DNA of 34,846 nucleotides from Chitinispirillaceae bacterium (GTDB lineage Bacteria; Fibrobacterota; Chitinivibrionia; Chitinivibrionales; Chitinispirillaceae): assembly GCA_016932075.1 (NCBI GenBank), contig JAFGDP010000044.1:1-34846 (forward strand), given 5' to 3'. Positions 1 through 8,039 of this stretch are shown here, in pieces. A program made the position numbers and the translations under genes. Numbering within the stretch: the stretch's first letter is position 1; the number at the start of each line of letters is the position of its first letter. The notes beneath the pieces are model-generated. The model was given only the letters and a program-made list of their open reading frames with translations. It had not been told where the DNA came from and ran no database searches.

Positions 1-192
1 CGCAAGGGGCAGATCCCTGCGGGGACACGGATCGACCGCCACCTGCTCGAAACGGCCATCCCGGCTTCCACCAGACAGAAGGTCGTTATATGGTTCTGCG
101 GTCCCGAAGCGCTGAGATCGGCGGTGCAGCATCATCTGGGCGCAATGGGAATCTCCCCTAAGCATTTGATATACGAGAAGTTTTCGCTGTAA
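1..192 (+). CDS. FNR-like flavin reductase, C-terminal fragment (partial)
   Basis: The window opens inside a reading frame that runs from base 1 to a TAA at 190-192, giving 63 residues. The visible end has a segment VVIWFCGPEAL, a helix, then a Gly-Ile turn and a terminal IYEKFSL. This is the usual close of the NAD(P)-binding lobe of ferredoxin-NADP reductase-type flavoproteins, where the CGP motif contacts the nicotinamide and the last residues often read E-x-F. Such domains pass electrons between NAD(P)H and FAD in many different reductases. The N-terminal FAD lobe lies outside the window, so substrate and partner cannot be told. A 199-base gap separates it from ffh, so it is probably not part of the translation cluster. 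Confidence 0.6.
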   Translation, partial: RKGQIPAGTRIDRHLLETAIPASTRQKVVIWFCGPEALRSAVQHHLGAMGISPKHLIYEKFSL

Positions 193-391
193 CAGGGTCG
201 GGTGGACGCGCCGAAAGTTTTCATAGTTGATGACTGCAGAGCGTTTCATTTCGCGTCGCAGTGCTTTTCGAAACGGCTGATGGGTCCTGCGCAGTCTTGT
301 CCTGTCCTGCATCCGAAACGTATTTTAGAAAAATTGCTCTGAAAATCGCCGGTCATCAATTCAAGCAGCCGGCACAACCCCTGTTTTTATT

Positions 392-1726
392 ATGTTTGAA
401 GAACTCTCAAAACGGTTCGATGCGGTATTTAAAAAGATCCGCGGCCGGGGCAGGCTCTCTGCCGAGAATATTGCCGAGGCGGTGCGCGATGTAAAGCGGG
501 CTCTTCTTGAGGCCGACGTCAACTACCGCGTGGTGAAGAAATTCAGCGAGATGGTGCAGGAAAAGGCCATGGGCGTTGAGGTGCTTGAGAGCATCACGCC
601 GGGCCAGCAGTTTGTCAAGGTCGTGTACGACCAGCTTGTCGCGCTCATGGGCGGCAGCGCACGCCAGGTCAGGCTGCACACGAACCGGACCAACGTGGTG
701 GTCATGGCCGGACTGCAGGGGTCGGGAAAGACCACGGCGTGCGCGAAGATCGGCCTGCACTTTCGCAAGCAGGGGCACCGCCCGCTTCTTGTGGCCTGCG
801 ATACGTACCGCGCCGCCGCTATCGACCAGCTGGAAACGCTCGGAAAGTCGCTTTCGATCCCGGTGTTTTTCGATCGCGCGGCGCAACCGGTTCAGATCGC
901 CCGGCAGGCGCTTGAGCTGGCGAAAAACGAGGGGCATACGCTCGTCATCATCGATACGGCAGGACGGCTGCATATCGACGCGGAAATGATGGGAGAGCTG
1001 AAATCCATCTGCGGCGCGGCACGACCCGATGAGATTTTTTTCATTGCCGACGCCATGACGGGTCAGGACGCGGTGAACGTGGCGACCGAGTTTCACCGCG
1101 AGATAAGCTTCACCGGCGTTATCCTTACAAAAATGGACGGAGACGCGAGGGGAGGATCGGTCCTCTCGATCCTTGACGTGACCGGTGTGCCGGTCCAGTT
1201 CGTGGGCGTCAGCGAAAAGCCTGACGGCCTTGAGCAGTTCCATCCGGAACGCATGGCGTCACGCATACTCGGCATGGGCGATATCGTGTCGCTGGTTGAA
1301 CGTGCCCAGGAGACGATTGACCATGAAAAAACCGCGCGGCTTGAGAAAAAAATAAAACGGAACCTGTTCACGCTGCAGGATTTTCTTGACCAGCTCAAGC
1401 AGATAAAAAAAATGGGGCCGCTCAGCGAGATCGTCTCGATGATTCCGGGCGTCGGTAACCAGCTTGCGGGCGCCGATCTTGACAACAATGCGCTCGATAG
1501 GATCGAGGCGATTATCTGTTCCATGACGTTCGGGGAACGGGAAAAGCCCCATATCATTGACGGACAGCGCCGCCGCAGGATCGCCGCGGGGTCGGGCACC
1601 ACGGTCCAGGATGTCAACAAGCTGCTCAAGCAGTTCGACACGCTCAAGTCAATGATGAAGCGCGTCAATAAAATCGCGGGGAAGCGCGGCCATGCCGCGG
1701 CCATGCGAAGTCTTTCGCCGTTATGA
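392..1726 (+). CDS. ffh: Signal recognition particle protein Ffh (SRP54)
   Basis: Ffh binds 4.5S RNA and signal sequences emerging from ribosomes and delivers them to FtsY at the inner membrane. The 444 residues match the usual length. An N-terminal helical bundle (about 1-90) precedes the GTPase domain, with the P-loop GLQGSGKTT at 107-115, then DTYRAAA, DTAGRL and TKMDGDARGG. The C-terminal M domain carries the RNA-binding segment around GQRRRRIAAGSG, followed by a Met-containing helix. The ATG at 392 is the natural N-terminus (MFEELSKRF) although no good Shine-Dalgarno site precedes it. It heads the conserved ffh-rpsP-rimM-trmD-rplS order. No SRP RNA gene was seen in the 199-base upstream gap. 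The tail after the M domain is short. Identification is secure. Confidence 0.97.
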   Translation: MFEELSKRFDAVFKKIRGRGRLSAENIAEAVRDVKRALLEADVNYRVVKKFSEMVQEKAMGVEVLESITPGQQFVKVVYDQLVALMGGSARQVRLHTNRTNVVVMAGLQGSGKTTACAKIGLHFRKQGHRPLLVACDTYRAAAIDQLETLGKSLSIPVFFDRAAQPVQIARQALELAKNEGHTLVIIDTAGRLHIDAEMMGELKSICGAARPDEIFFIADAMTGQDAVNVATEFHREISFTGVILTKMDGDARGGSVLSILDVTGVPVQFVGVSEKPDGLEQFHPERMASRILGMGDIVSLVERAQETIDHEKTARLEKKIKRNLFTLQDFLDQLKQIKKMGPLSEIVSMIPGVGNQLAGADLDNNALDRIEAIICSMTFGEREKPHIIDGQRRRRIAAGSGTTVQDVNKLLKQFDTLKSMMKRVNKIAGKRGHAAAMRSLSPL

Positions 1727-1796
1727 GAAACGATTGAGGTCGAACACCGTTGTTCGGAGCAGGTGCTATTCACTTTATAAAAGACAGGAGTTTCAT

Positions 1797-2147
1797 TTGG
1801 CAGTAAAAATCCGTCTGGCCCGAACGGGCAGAAAAAAGATTGCGTGTTACCGTATTGTCGTTGCCGACAGCCGTATGAAGCGTGACGGAAGGTTCCTGGA
1901 AACTATCGGTACCTACGAACCGCAGGCGAGTCCGAAAAAATTCCAGTTCAAGATGGACCGTGCCGCCTACTGGCTCAGGCAGGGTGCAAAGCCGTCGGAG
2001 ACCGTCTTCAACCTGTTCAAACAGGACCGGGGATTCGAAAAAATCGAAGCGCTTGCCAAGGGTCTTTCGCTTGAATCGTTGAATCTCGAACGGTTGCCGG
2101 AGCGTAAGCGCAAGCCCAAGCCGAAACCGGAGAAAAAGAACGCCTAG
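1797..2147 (+). CDS. rpsP: 30S ribosomal protein S16
   Basis: Small-subunit ribosomal protein needed for 30S assembly. The start is a TTG at 1797, chosen because AGGAG at 1786-1790 lies six bases upstream and because the protein then begins MAVKIRLARTG, the standard S16 N-terminus. The frame is open further upstream to an ATG at 1692, which would add 35 unrelated residues and overlap ffh. The 116 residues include RTGRKKIACYRIVVADSR and the GTYEP motif typical of the family, then a Lys/Pro-rich tail (PERKRKPKPKPEKK). It lies 70 bases after ffh and 24 bases before rimM. In many bacteria a small KH-domain gene (khpA) sits between rpsP and rimM. It is absent here. Confidence 0.96.
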   Translation: MAVKIRLARTGRKKIACYRIVVADSRMKRDGRFLETIGTYEPQASPKKFQFKMDRAAYWLRQGAKPSETVFNLFKQDRGFEKIEALAKGLSLESLNLERLPERKRKPKPKPEKKNA

Positions 2148-2171
2148 GCTGCAGCGCGTCCGCCACGACAC

Positions 2172-2699
2172 ATGATGGTGAGGGAATGGATAGCGGTCGG
2201 CAGCATCAGGCGTCCGGTGGGCCTTGCCGGATTCTGTTCAATTGAGGTGTTCGGCGCGGGATTCGCCGCGATTGAAACACCATGCACGATACGGATCGGC
2301 AGGAATAGCGACCATGCCCGTGAAACGGTGATCACGGAAATCGTGGAGCGGCCAGACGGATACCAGTGCCTTTTTCAGGATGCCGCAGACCGGACCGCAG
2401 CCGAAGCGCTGCGCGGTCTGCTCATATTCAGGCCGGCCGATTCTCTGCCGGCGCTTGCGGAAAACGAGTTTTATCACCACCAGCTGCGGGGCATGCGGCT
2501 CTATGGTGACAGCAGCGGGACGCTTAAAGGTACGGTTATTGAAGTCCAGAACATGCCCTCGATGGATACCCTTGAGGTTGCGCTTGAAAGGGGCGGGTCC
2601 GTCATTCTGCCTCTTACCGCGCAGGCCATCGTACGGATCGACCGGGAGGCCGGACGGATTATTGTCCGCGAAGCTTTCGTGGAGGAGTTGTTGGAATGA
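2172..2699 (+). CDS. rimM: Ribosome maturation factor RimM
   Basis: RimM binds S19 in the head of the 30S subunit and helps 16S rRNA maturation. The 175 residues show the expected two-part layout: an N-terminal beta-barrel beginning WIAVGSIRRPVGLAGF (the family's G-x-I-x-x-x-x-G-l-x-G pattern), then a PRC-barrel from about residue 95 starting ENEFYHHQLRGMRLY and ending with IVREAFVEELLE. Two adjacent ATGs (2172 and 2175) could serve as start, and neither has a clear Shine-Dalgarno site. The gene follows rpsP by 24 bases and precedes trmD by 24 bases, so co-transcription and some translational coupling are likely. Sequence conservation is modest, as usual for RimM, but position and motifs agree. 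Confidence 0.92.
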   Translation: MMVREWIAVGSIRRPVGLAGFCSIEVFGAGFAAIETPCTIRIGRNSDHARETVITEIVERPDGYQCLFQDAADRTAAEALRGLLIFRPADSLPALAENEFYHHQLRGMRLYGDSSGTLKGTVIEVQNMPSMDTLEVALERGGSVILPLTAQAIVRIDREAGRIIVREAFVEELLE

Positions 2700-2723
2700 G
2701 ATGTTTTAGGTGGAAGGTCTCCC

Positions 2724-3425
2724 ATGCTCTTTGATATTCTTACCCTGTTCCCTGATATGTTCCGGGGTGCTTTCAGCGACAGCATCATACGGCGGGCGCA
2801 GGAACGCGGACTGGTATCGATTGAATTGTATAACATTCGCGATTTCAGCCTGGACGAACGGCATAAAACCGTTGACGATTACCCGTATGGCGGAGATGCC
2901 GGGATGCTGCTTAAGCCGGAGCCGCTGGCGGCCGCAATCAAAACATGCCGGGAACGCCATGCCCCGCTGAAGCCCAAGGTGGTATACATGACACCACAGG
3001 GCGAGCTGCTCAAGCAGAAGGTTGTTGAATCGCTTTTAGGCGAACGGGCCCTTATCATTGTTTGCGGCAGGTACAAGGGCATAGACCAGCGGATCAGGGA
3101 ACGGTACGTCGACCGGGAGATATCGGTCGGCGATTATGTGCTGTCAGGGGGCGAAGTGCCTGCAATGGTGCTGGTTGATGCAATTACCCGCCTGATTCCC
3201 GGGGTTCTTAATAACCGTGAAAGTGCGGAAGAGGATTCGTTGTACGAAGGAATGCTGAGCTACCCGCAGTACACACGACCTGAAGAGTTTGAGGGCGTGA
3301 AAGTGCCGCAGATTCTTCTCAGCGGCAACCATGTGCACATCAGGGCGTGGAAACGGGAGCAGGCGGAAAGGATAACGCGGGCACGGAGGCCGGATCTTTT
3401 ACAGGATAAACAAATTGACGGTTGA
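2724..3425 (+). CDS. trmD: tRNA (guanine-37-N1) methyltransferase TrmD
   Basis: TrmD methylates G37 of tRNAs that read codons starting with C, using S-adenosylmethionine in a trefoil-knot fold, which prevents +1 frameshifting. The 233-residue protein begins with the family signature FDILTLFPDMF and has the YPYGGDAGMLLKPEPL segment, the cofactor loop IIVCGRYKGIDQR, and GDYVLSGGEVPAM followed by DAITRLIPGVL. The GRY-x-G motif carries Lys where proteobacterial enzymes have Glu. From memory a Lys is also usual in Bacteroidota-type TrmD, so this fits an FCB origin more than a defect. The length is slightly short but normal for this branch. It lies between rimM and rplS as in most bacteria. Confidence 0.97.
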   Translation: MLFDILTLFPDMFRGAFSDSIIRRAQERGLVSIELYNIRDFSLDERHKTVDDYPYGGDAGMLLKPEPLAAAIKTCRERHAPLKPKVVYMTPQGELLKQKVVESLLGERALIIVCGRYKGIDQRIRERYVDREISVGDYVLSGGEVPAMVLVDAITRLIPGVLNNRESAEEDSLYEGMLSYPQYTRPEEFEGVKVPQILLSGNHVHIRAWKREQAERITRARRPDLLQDKQIDG

Positions 3426-3535
3426 CGGGTATCGGTTGGCAGGAAAAGGGGTCTTTATTTTGCTGGAAGCTGACAGATAGGAACCGGAAACGGATAAACG
3501 GCAATAGAAATCAAACCATCGCATAGGAGGTAGTT

Positions 3536-3880
3536 GTGAGCGAGATTATCAAGGCGGTAGAGCGAAAGCGTTTTGTCAAAAGGAAGGTCGTGTATACGCC
3601 GGGTGACACCATAACGGTTTCGCTCCGCATCAAAGAAGGGGACAAGGAGCGCGTCCAGCAGTTTCAGGGCACCGTTATTCAGACCAGGGGAACGGGACTG
3701 GGGAAAACGGTTACCGTCAGGAAATCCTCGGGGAACGTATATGTCGAACGGGTGTTTCCGGTCAATTCCCCCTTGATTTCCGATATCAAGCTGCTTAGAC
3801 GGGGGCGGGTACGCCGTGCCAGGCTTTTTTATTTGCGTTCAAGGACCGGCAAATCGACCCGAATTCAGAAGCAGAAATAG
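3536..3880 (+). CDS. rplS: 50S ribosomal protein L19
   Basis: Large-subunit protein located at the 30S/50S interface. The start is GTG at 3536, supported by a strong AGGAGG at 3525-3530 five bases upstream. The 114 residues contain the L19 hallmarks FQGTVIQTRGTGLGKTVTVRK and VERVFPVNSPLI, then a basic C-terminus RGRVRRARLFYLRSRTGKSTRI. A 110-base gap separates it from trmD, long enough for an extra promoter or leader, but no clear element was seen there. It is the last gene of the translation cluster: a strong hairpin with a T tract follows at 3918-3949. Confidence 0.97.
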   Translation: MSEIIKAVERKRFVKRKVVYTPGDTITVSLRIKEGDKERVQQFQGTVIQTRGTGLGKTVTVRKSSGNVYVERVFPVNSPLISDIKLLRRGRVRRARLFYLRSRTGKSTRIQKQK

Positions 3881-3917
3881 ATCGCTCTTTTCAATTCAGC
3901 CACCAAAAGGTATTATT

Positions 3918-3949
3918 AGGGGAGACCGGAGCGGTTTCCCCTTTTGTTT
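3918..3949 (+). terminator. Rho-independent terminator after rplS
   Basis: A ten-pair stem (AGGGGAGACC at 3918-3927 with GGTTTCCCCT at 3933-3942, one G-T wobble) closes a five-base loop and runs into TTTTGTTT. It ends the ffh-rplS unit and isolates it from the CNBD genes that follow. Confidence 0.85.
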
Positions 3950-3983
3950 GCAGATTTCTCGGCAAGGTGTACAGAAACGGTAT

Positions 3984-4976
3984 ATGAGCAGTACAGCGGA
4001 ACAGATCCAAGGCGCCGATGTGCCGGTTCCCAGGTCCTATACAACCGGTGAGATGCTTTTTGAAGAGGGCATTCAGGGTAGAGATATGTACCTTATTCAG
4101 GAGGGAAAGGTAGGGGTATTCAAAAATACCCAAAAGGGGAGGGTGCCGATTGCCGTTATCGCAGCAGGCGGTATCCTGGGCGAGCAGTCGGTTTTTGGCA
4201 ACCACTCCCGCTCGGCAACCGCGGTTGCGGTCGAGCCAACGCGCGCTCTTATCATCAGTCAGAAATGCCTCCAGAAAGTGATGAAATCGGTTCCTTCCTG
4301 GCTCTATTCCATGTTAAAGGTGATTGTTGAGAAGCTTCATGAAACGCGACGCAGAGTGGAGCAGGGCGCGGTTGTTGACCGGGAACGCGCGCTGGTGCTT
4401 ATGCTCAAGCTTTTACTGTCGGTGTACGGGGACAGGAGCGGCGGGAAACCGCGGCTTGAGCGCGCTCGTGCGTATCGAGAAATTGCGTTCGTCAGCTGGA
4501 TGAATGAACAGGAGGTGGAGGGGCTGTGTACGGTGCTTGAACGCCGCGGCATTATCTCGATAGAACCGGAAACCGGGCAGGCGGGAGGTGCTGTTGTGAT
4601 AAACGACAAGGATGCGCTCGATCTTTACAATGAATACCTGCTGCTCAAGAGCCGTAATCGACGGTTTGCGGAAGCGGATATACCCGACGGCGCGATCGCC
4701 ACCCTGAGTAATATCGCGTATGTGGCCCAGAAATCGGGGCAGGAGACCATCGAAGGGACGGCCCTCTATAAATCGGCGCTGGTCGAAGATCTTTCGGGCC
4801 ATAATGACACGCCGCTTCTCGATACGAGTCTTCAAGAACTCAGTCGCCTGAACCTCATTCTCACGCTTCCAGCCGAGGAAGAAACCCTGATTATCTTTCA
4901 GAAAGAGCGGCTCAACCGCATAAAGAAAATCAGGGAATGGCTGCCTCGTTTTGAGTCGACGGTGGAGGCGGCATGA
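3984..4976 (+). CDS. Cyclic-nucleotide-binding-domain regulator-like protein (first of a tandem pair)
   Basis: The 330-residue protein starts at the ATG at 3984 (MSSTAEQIQG). The frame is open back to 3816 but that part crosses the rplS terminator and is not coding. Residues about 20-135 form a CNBD: Y-x-x-G-E-M-L-F-E-E-G, MYLIQEGKVGVF, and a phosphate-binding cassette LGEQSVFGNHSRSATA with Glu67 and Arg76 in the places of the canonical E and R. The connecting helix PSWLYSMLKVIVEKLHE follows. The C-terminal 200 residues look all-helical, possibly winged-helix, but lack a clear Crp helix-turn-helix and are shared only with the next gene. Role (cAMP or c-di-GMP sensing, DNA binding) is not provable. 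The stop overlaps the next start, so the two are translationally coupled. Confidence 0.8.
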   Translation: MSSTAEQIQGADVPVPRSYTTGEMLFEEGIQGRDMYLIQEGKVGVFKNTQKGRVPIAVIAAGGILGEQSVFGNHSRSATAVAVEPTRALIISQKCLQKVMKSVPSWLYSMLKVIVEKLHETRRRVEQGAVVDRERALVLMLKLLLSVYGDRSGGKPRLERARAYREIAFVSWMNEQEVEGLCTVLERRGIISIEPETGQAGGAVVINDKDALDLYNEYLLLKSRNRRFAEADIPDGAIATLSNIAYVAQKSGQETIEGTALYKSALVEDLSGHNDTPLLDTSLQELSRLNLILTLPAEEETLIIFQKERLNRIKKIREWLPRFESTVEAA

Positions 4977-5980
4977 TGCGCGATACGTCAAAAACGGCTT
5001 CGGCGAAATCGGCCGGCGTGAAAAAGAGTGCCGCGCTTCAGGAGAGAATTTACAAGAAGGGAACCCTTCTATTCATCGAAGGCGATGCGGGCGAGGACAT
5101 GTATGTGGTGCGGTCGGGGAAAATACGGCTGCTCAGGCAGGAGGGCGAGACAACGGTCGTTGCCGCGGTCGCCGGTCCCGGAAGCGTGATTGGAGAGATG
5201 TCGCTCCTCAACCGTGAGCTTCGCACATGCACTGCCCAGGTGGTGGAAGACGCAATGGTGGTACCCATCGACCGGAAGGCCTATGAGTCGACCCTGGGAA
5301 ACATTCCTTCCTGGCTCAGCGGCGCTTTGCAATCGCTTGTGTATCGTCTCGTTGAAACGCTGCGGCAGGGCGGCGACGACATGGTACGCAAGAATATCGC
5401 CGGTGTGTCCCGGCTTCTTTTTCTTATGGGTGAAGGAGAAGGCAAACGGGAAGGGGTGGTTGTCACTCTGCAGCTTGCCAGAGTCAAGGAGCTCTTGTAT
5501 AGTATCACCGGCCTGAGTGATCCTGAAATAGAAAATGTATTCCTTCATCTGATCCTGAAGCAGATGATTGGAATTGGCCGGGACGCCGGCGACCAGGAGT
5601 ACCTTTCAATTAAAAAACCGGACGTGCTGAACCTGTATTATGAGTATCTGCGGGCAAAACAGAAAGGTGAGAAATTCCCCGGCGAAGAGGTTCCTTTGCC
5701 GGTTTTTGATTGCATCGGATATCTTCTTGCCGCAAAGGGATTGCCAGAAGCGTCCAGGCAGCGCAACGCCATTGAGACGACGGTAGAGGAACTTGGACGC
5801 CAATGGCAGCTCAAGGGAAAGTCCGATTCTGATATCGCCAACGCGATAGAGTCGATGGTTGCTGCCGGCCTCGTGACCAAGGAGGCGGATGGCAGGATGC
5901 GGTGTGATGCGGGACAGCTCAGGCGGTTCCACCTGTGCGGTACATGGCTCCCTGTGTTCAAAGAGGACGTGAAACTCTGA
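4973..5980 (+). CDS. Cyclic-nucleotide-binding-domain regulator-like protein (second of a tandem pair)
   Basis: A 335-residue paralogue of the preceding protein, starting in the ATGATG that overlaps the previous TGA (4973-4976). A Lys/Ala-rich lead of about 20 residues precedes the CNBD: YKKGTLLFIEGDAGEDMYVV, then the cassette IGEMSLLNRELRTCTA with Glu75 and Arg84. The helix IPSWLSGALQSLVYRLVETL matches the first protein. The C-terminal half keeps the same landmarks, for example LNLYYEYLRAKQKGEKF against LDLYNEYLLLKSRNRRF, and a final LPVFKE against LPRFES. The pair therefore arose by tandem duplication and may form a heteromer. No known output domain is recognised. The downstream methyltransferase gene overlaps its end. 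Confidence 0.8.
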   Translation: MMRDTSKTASAKSAGVKKSAALQERIYKKGTLLFIEGDAGEDMYVVRSGKIRLLRQEGETTVVAAVAGPGSVIGEMSLLNRELRTCTAQVVEDAMVVPIDRKAYESTLGNIPSWLSGALQSLVYRLVETLRQGGDDMVRKNIAGVSRLLFLMGEGEGKREGVVVTLQLARVKELLYSITGLSDPEIENVFLHLILKQMIGIGRDAGDQEYLSIKKPDVLNLYYEYLRAKQKGEKFPGEEVPLPVFDCIGYLLAAKGLPEASRQRNAIETTVEELGRQWQLKGKSDSDIANAIESMVAAGLVTKEADGRMRCDAGQLRRFHLCGTWLPVFKEDVKL

Positions 5981-6732
5981 AACCGCTTTCCTGGTACAAG
6001 GGGCTTGCGTTCCCGCGCGGACGCCGCGAAAGCGGCTGTTTCATCGTCGAGGGTCGTCGAAGTATCGAGCAGATTGCGCAGTGCGCCGCCTCGTCTTTAG
6101 AGGAGCTGCTGATTTCCGAAGAAACTCCGTCCGACCCTGCAGGCGTCGCAATTCCGCGAAGAGTGCTGACCGCACAGCAGTTTCGTACGGTCGTTTCTTC
6201 AACGACGCCTCAGGGAGTTGCCGCGGTGGTCAGGATCCCCCAGCAGTCCTATTCCTTTGATCTCCCGCCGCACCCCGGAAAAAGGGTGCTGCTGCTTGAA
6301 GAAGTGCAGGATCCCGGCAATGTCGGAACGCTTATACGCACCGCTGCAGCGCTGGGATACGACGGCATGGTGCTTTCGGGCGAATGCGCCGATCCTTTTT
6401 CGCCCAAAGCGGTCCAGGCAAGCGCAGGCTCAGTCATGTCGCTCTGGATACGGAGGACCACTGGGTATCTCGAGCTGACCGGACAGCTTAAGGATGCGGG
6501 TTTTATCTGTTTTGCTTCTGTGTGCGACGCATCGGCTGCTGAAGCGGATCAATTGCCTTTTCCGCACCTGATCATGCTGGGAAGTGAAGGAAAAGGCCTG
6601 AGCTCAGGGGTCCGCGCCCTTGCTGACAAGACCATTGCCATCCCCATCGACCGCAGTAAGGCACAGTCCCTGAACGTGGCTGTCGCCGGCGCGATCCTCA
6701 TGTATTGCGGATTGAAAAGAAATGATGATTGA
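5935..6732 (+). CDS. SpoU/TrmH-family RNA 2'-O-methyltransferase
   Basis: Predicted SAM-dependent methyltransferase acting on a ribose 2'-OH in rRNA or tRNA. An N-terminal substrate-binding part (SGCFIVEGRRSIEQ) is followed by the SPOUT knot domain with the three family motifs: LLLEEVQDPGNVGTLIRTAAA, HLIMLGSEGKGLS and IPIDRSKAQSLNVAVAGAI. The NVGTLIRTA Asn/Arg and SLNVAVA residues are intact. The start is uncertain: ATGs at 5935 and 5944 overlap the upstream gene by more than 30 bases, whereas homology begins at KPLSWYKGL, which would fit a CTG at 5977 overlapping the upstream TGA as CTGA, with AGAGGA at 5962-5967. The RNA target cannot be told. Length is normal. Confidence 0.88.
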   Translation: MRYMAPCVQRGRETLKPLSWYKGLAFPRGRRESGCFIVEGRRSIEQIAQCAASSLEELLISEETPSDPAGVAIPRRVLTAQQFRTVVSSTTPQGVAAVVRIPQQSYSFDLPPHPGKRVLLLEEVQDPGNVGTLIRTAAALGYDGMVLSGECADPFSPKAVQASAGSVMSLWIRRTTGYLELTGQLKDAGFICFASVCDASAAEADQLPFPHLIMLGSEGKGLSSGVRALADKTIAIPIDRSKAQSLNVAVAGAILMYCGLKRNDD

Positions 6733-6740
6733 AGAATGAT

Positions 6741-6777
6741 GATTGCAGAATGAAAAAATCTTTTCCAATCTGCAATC
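6741..6777. terminator. Bidirectional hairpin between convergent genes
   Basis: A nine-base perfect inverted repeat (GATTGCAGA at 6741-6749 with TCTGCAATC at 6769-6777) encloses an inner GAAAA/TTTTC pairing. It lies in the 57-base gap between the methyltransferase (+) and the diguanylate cyclase (-). The immediately preceding DNA carries two direct copies of AATGATGATTG (6721-6731 and 6735-6745). Confidence 0.55.
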
Positions 6778-6789
6778 CACAATTTTCAA

Positions 6790-7926
6790 TTAGACGACGG
6801 TGATCCTCGACCTGCCCTCCCGTTTCGATGTGTAAAGGGCTTCGTCTGCCCTGCGCAGGAGCGACTGTTCGTCTTCGGTAGCCAGCGCTTCGGCAATACC
6901 CATTGAGAGGCTGGTGGGCCCGAACCTGAAGGCGCCGTACTGTTTCTGAATACGGTCCGTGACCGTGCGCGCCTGGTGACGGTCGGTATCCGGAAGTATG
7001 ATGATGAACTCATCGCCGCCGTACCGGTACGCGCTATCAATATCTTTGCGGATGCATACCTTGATGACATTGGCCAGGGACTTGAGGGTGTGGTCGCCCA
7101 TCTGGTGGCCTTCGGTGTCGTTGAGCTGCTTGAAATAGTCGATGTCAAGCATGACGAGCGTCAGTTTCCTGCCCGGGTTTCGCTTGAGACGCGAGATCTC
7201 GCGCTTGACCTGCTCATGAAAATACCGGGAGTTGTAAAGTCCGGTAAGGCTGTCGGTAATGGCGAGCTTGGCAAGAAGCTCATTTTTCTTGAGGAGTTCC
7301 ATTTCAAGGCGTTTTTTCTCGGTAATATCCTTTGCCGTCACCACCAGGCCGATGATCTGGTTGGAATCATTCTTCATTTCTGACATGCTGAGATTGACTA
7401 GAATGATGCTGCCGGACATCGTTTTCATCGGGATTTCTTCATTCATGGTCTTTCCGGTGAGGAGCACGCCGCTCAGGACTTTCCGCTTGTCGGATTCATT
7501 GACAAAAAGCTGCGCGAGCGGCTTGCCGACGATTTCTTCCTGTGTATACCCGAAGTGCATCTGCGCGCCGCGGTTAAACTTGAGGATAAATCCCTCGGTA
7601 TCCAGGGTGAAGATAATATCGGTTGAGTCCTGCAGGATGCTTTCAAAATATTTGGCGATGTTTTGAAACCTGCGTGCAATCAGCTTCCCTTTGGAAATTT
7701 TATCGGCGTACCCCTTTACCACATACCGGAGCCACATGGTAACGATGAGCGACCACAGAGAGGCAATCGCCACAAGGGAAAAAAGCCCTGTCATTCCCGG
7801 AAAAAAATGTGATAAAGCGAGAAAGAACGCTGTAATCCCGAAAATGGAGCAGAAGAGCAGGGCAGTCTGTACAACTGAGAGACCGCCGAAATTGGTATGG
7901 TCGCTTGAAAATATTCTAAAGAGCAT
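6790..7926 (-). CDS. Membrane PAS-GGDEF diguanylate cyclase
   Basis: Predicted to make cyclic di-GMP from two GTP. The 378 residues show two transmembrane helices (about 18-42 and 47-70), a PAS sensor (about 90-205: SILQDSTDIIFTLDTEGFIL ending VTAKDITEKKRLE), a short coiled linker, and a GGDEF domain beginning DSLTGLYNSRYFHEQ. The active-site loop RYGGDEF is intact at about 301-307, and LDIDYFKQLND supplies the metal Asp, so catalysis is expected. The inhibitory I-site, normally RxxD five residues before GGDEF, reads KDID here, so product inhibition may be weakened. The gene stands alone, convergent with the methyltransferase. The start ATG lacks a clear ribosome-binding site. The signal sensed by PAS is unknown. 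Confidence 0.93.
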   Translation of the reverse strand: MLFRIFSSDHTNFGGLSVVQTALLFCSIFGITAFFLALSHFFPGMTGLFSLVAIASLWSLIVTMWLRYVVKGYADKISKGKLIARRFQNIAKYFESILQDSTDIIFTLDTEGFILKFNRGAQMHFGYTQEEIVGKPLAQLFVNESDKRKVLSGVLLTGKTMNEEIPMKTMSGSIILVNLSMSEMKNDSNQIIGLVVTAKDITEKKRLEMELLKKNELLAKLAITDSLTGLYNSRYFHEQVKREISRLKRNPGRKLTLVMLDIDYFKQLNDTEGHQMGDHTLKSLANVIKVCIRKDIDSAYRYGGDEFIIILPDTDRHQARTVTDRIQKQYGAFRFGPTSLSMGIAEALATEDEQSLLRRADEALYTSKREGRSRITVV

Positions 7927-8039
7927 GCGCTTTTATGGCCGGTGCTGTTTCGGGCAAACGCACTGACATCCTGGCAACAGGTGTAATGAACGCTAGTGAA
8001 TTGTCAGTTTTATTCCGGTTCCTCTCCTTTATTAAGACC

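Noticed and set aside
193..391. Possible SRP RNA gene upstream of ffh
   Set aside because: The conserved GGTCAGG...GGAAGCAGC core of 4.5S RNA is not present.
407..1243. Long antisense open frame opposite ffh
   Set aside because: It mirrors the codon bias of ffh, lacks any recognisable domain, and ffh itself is certain.
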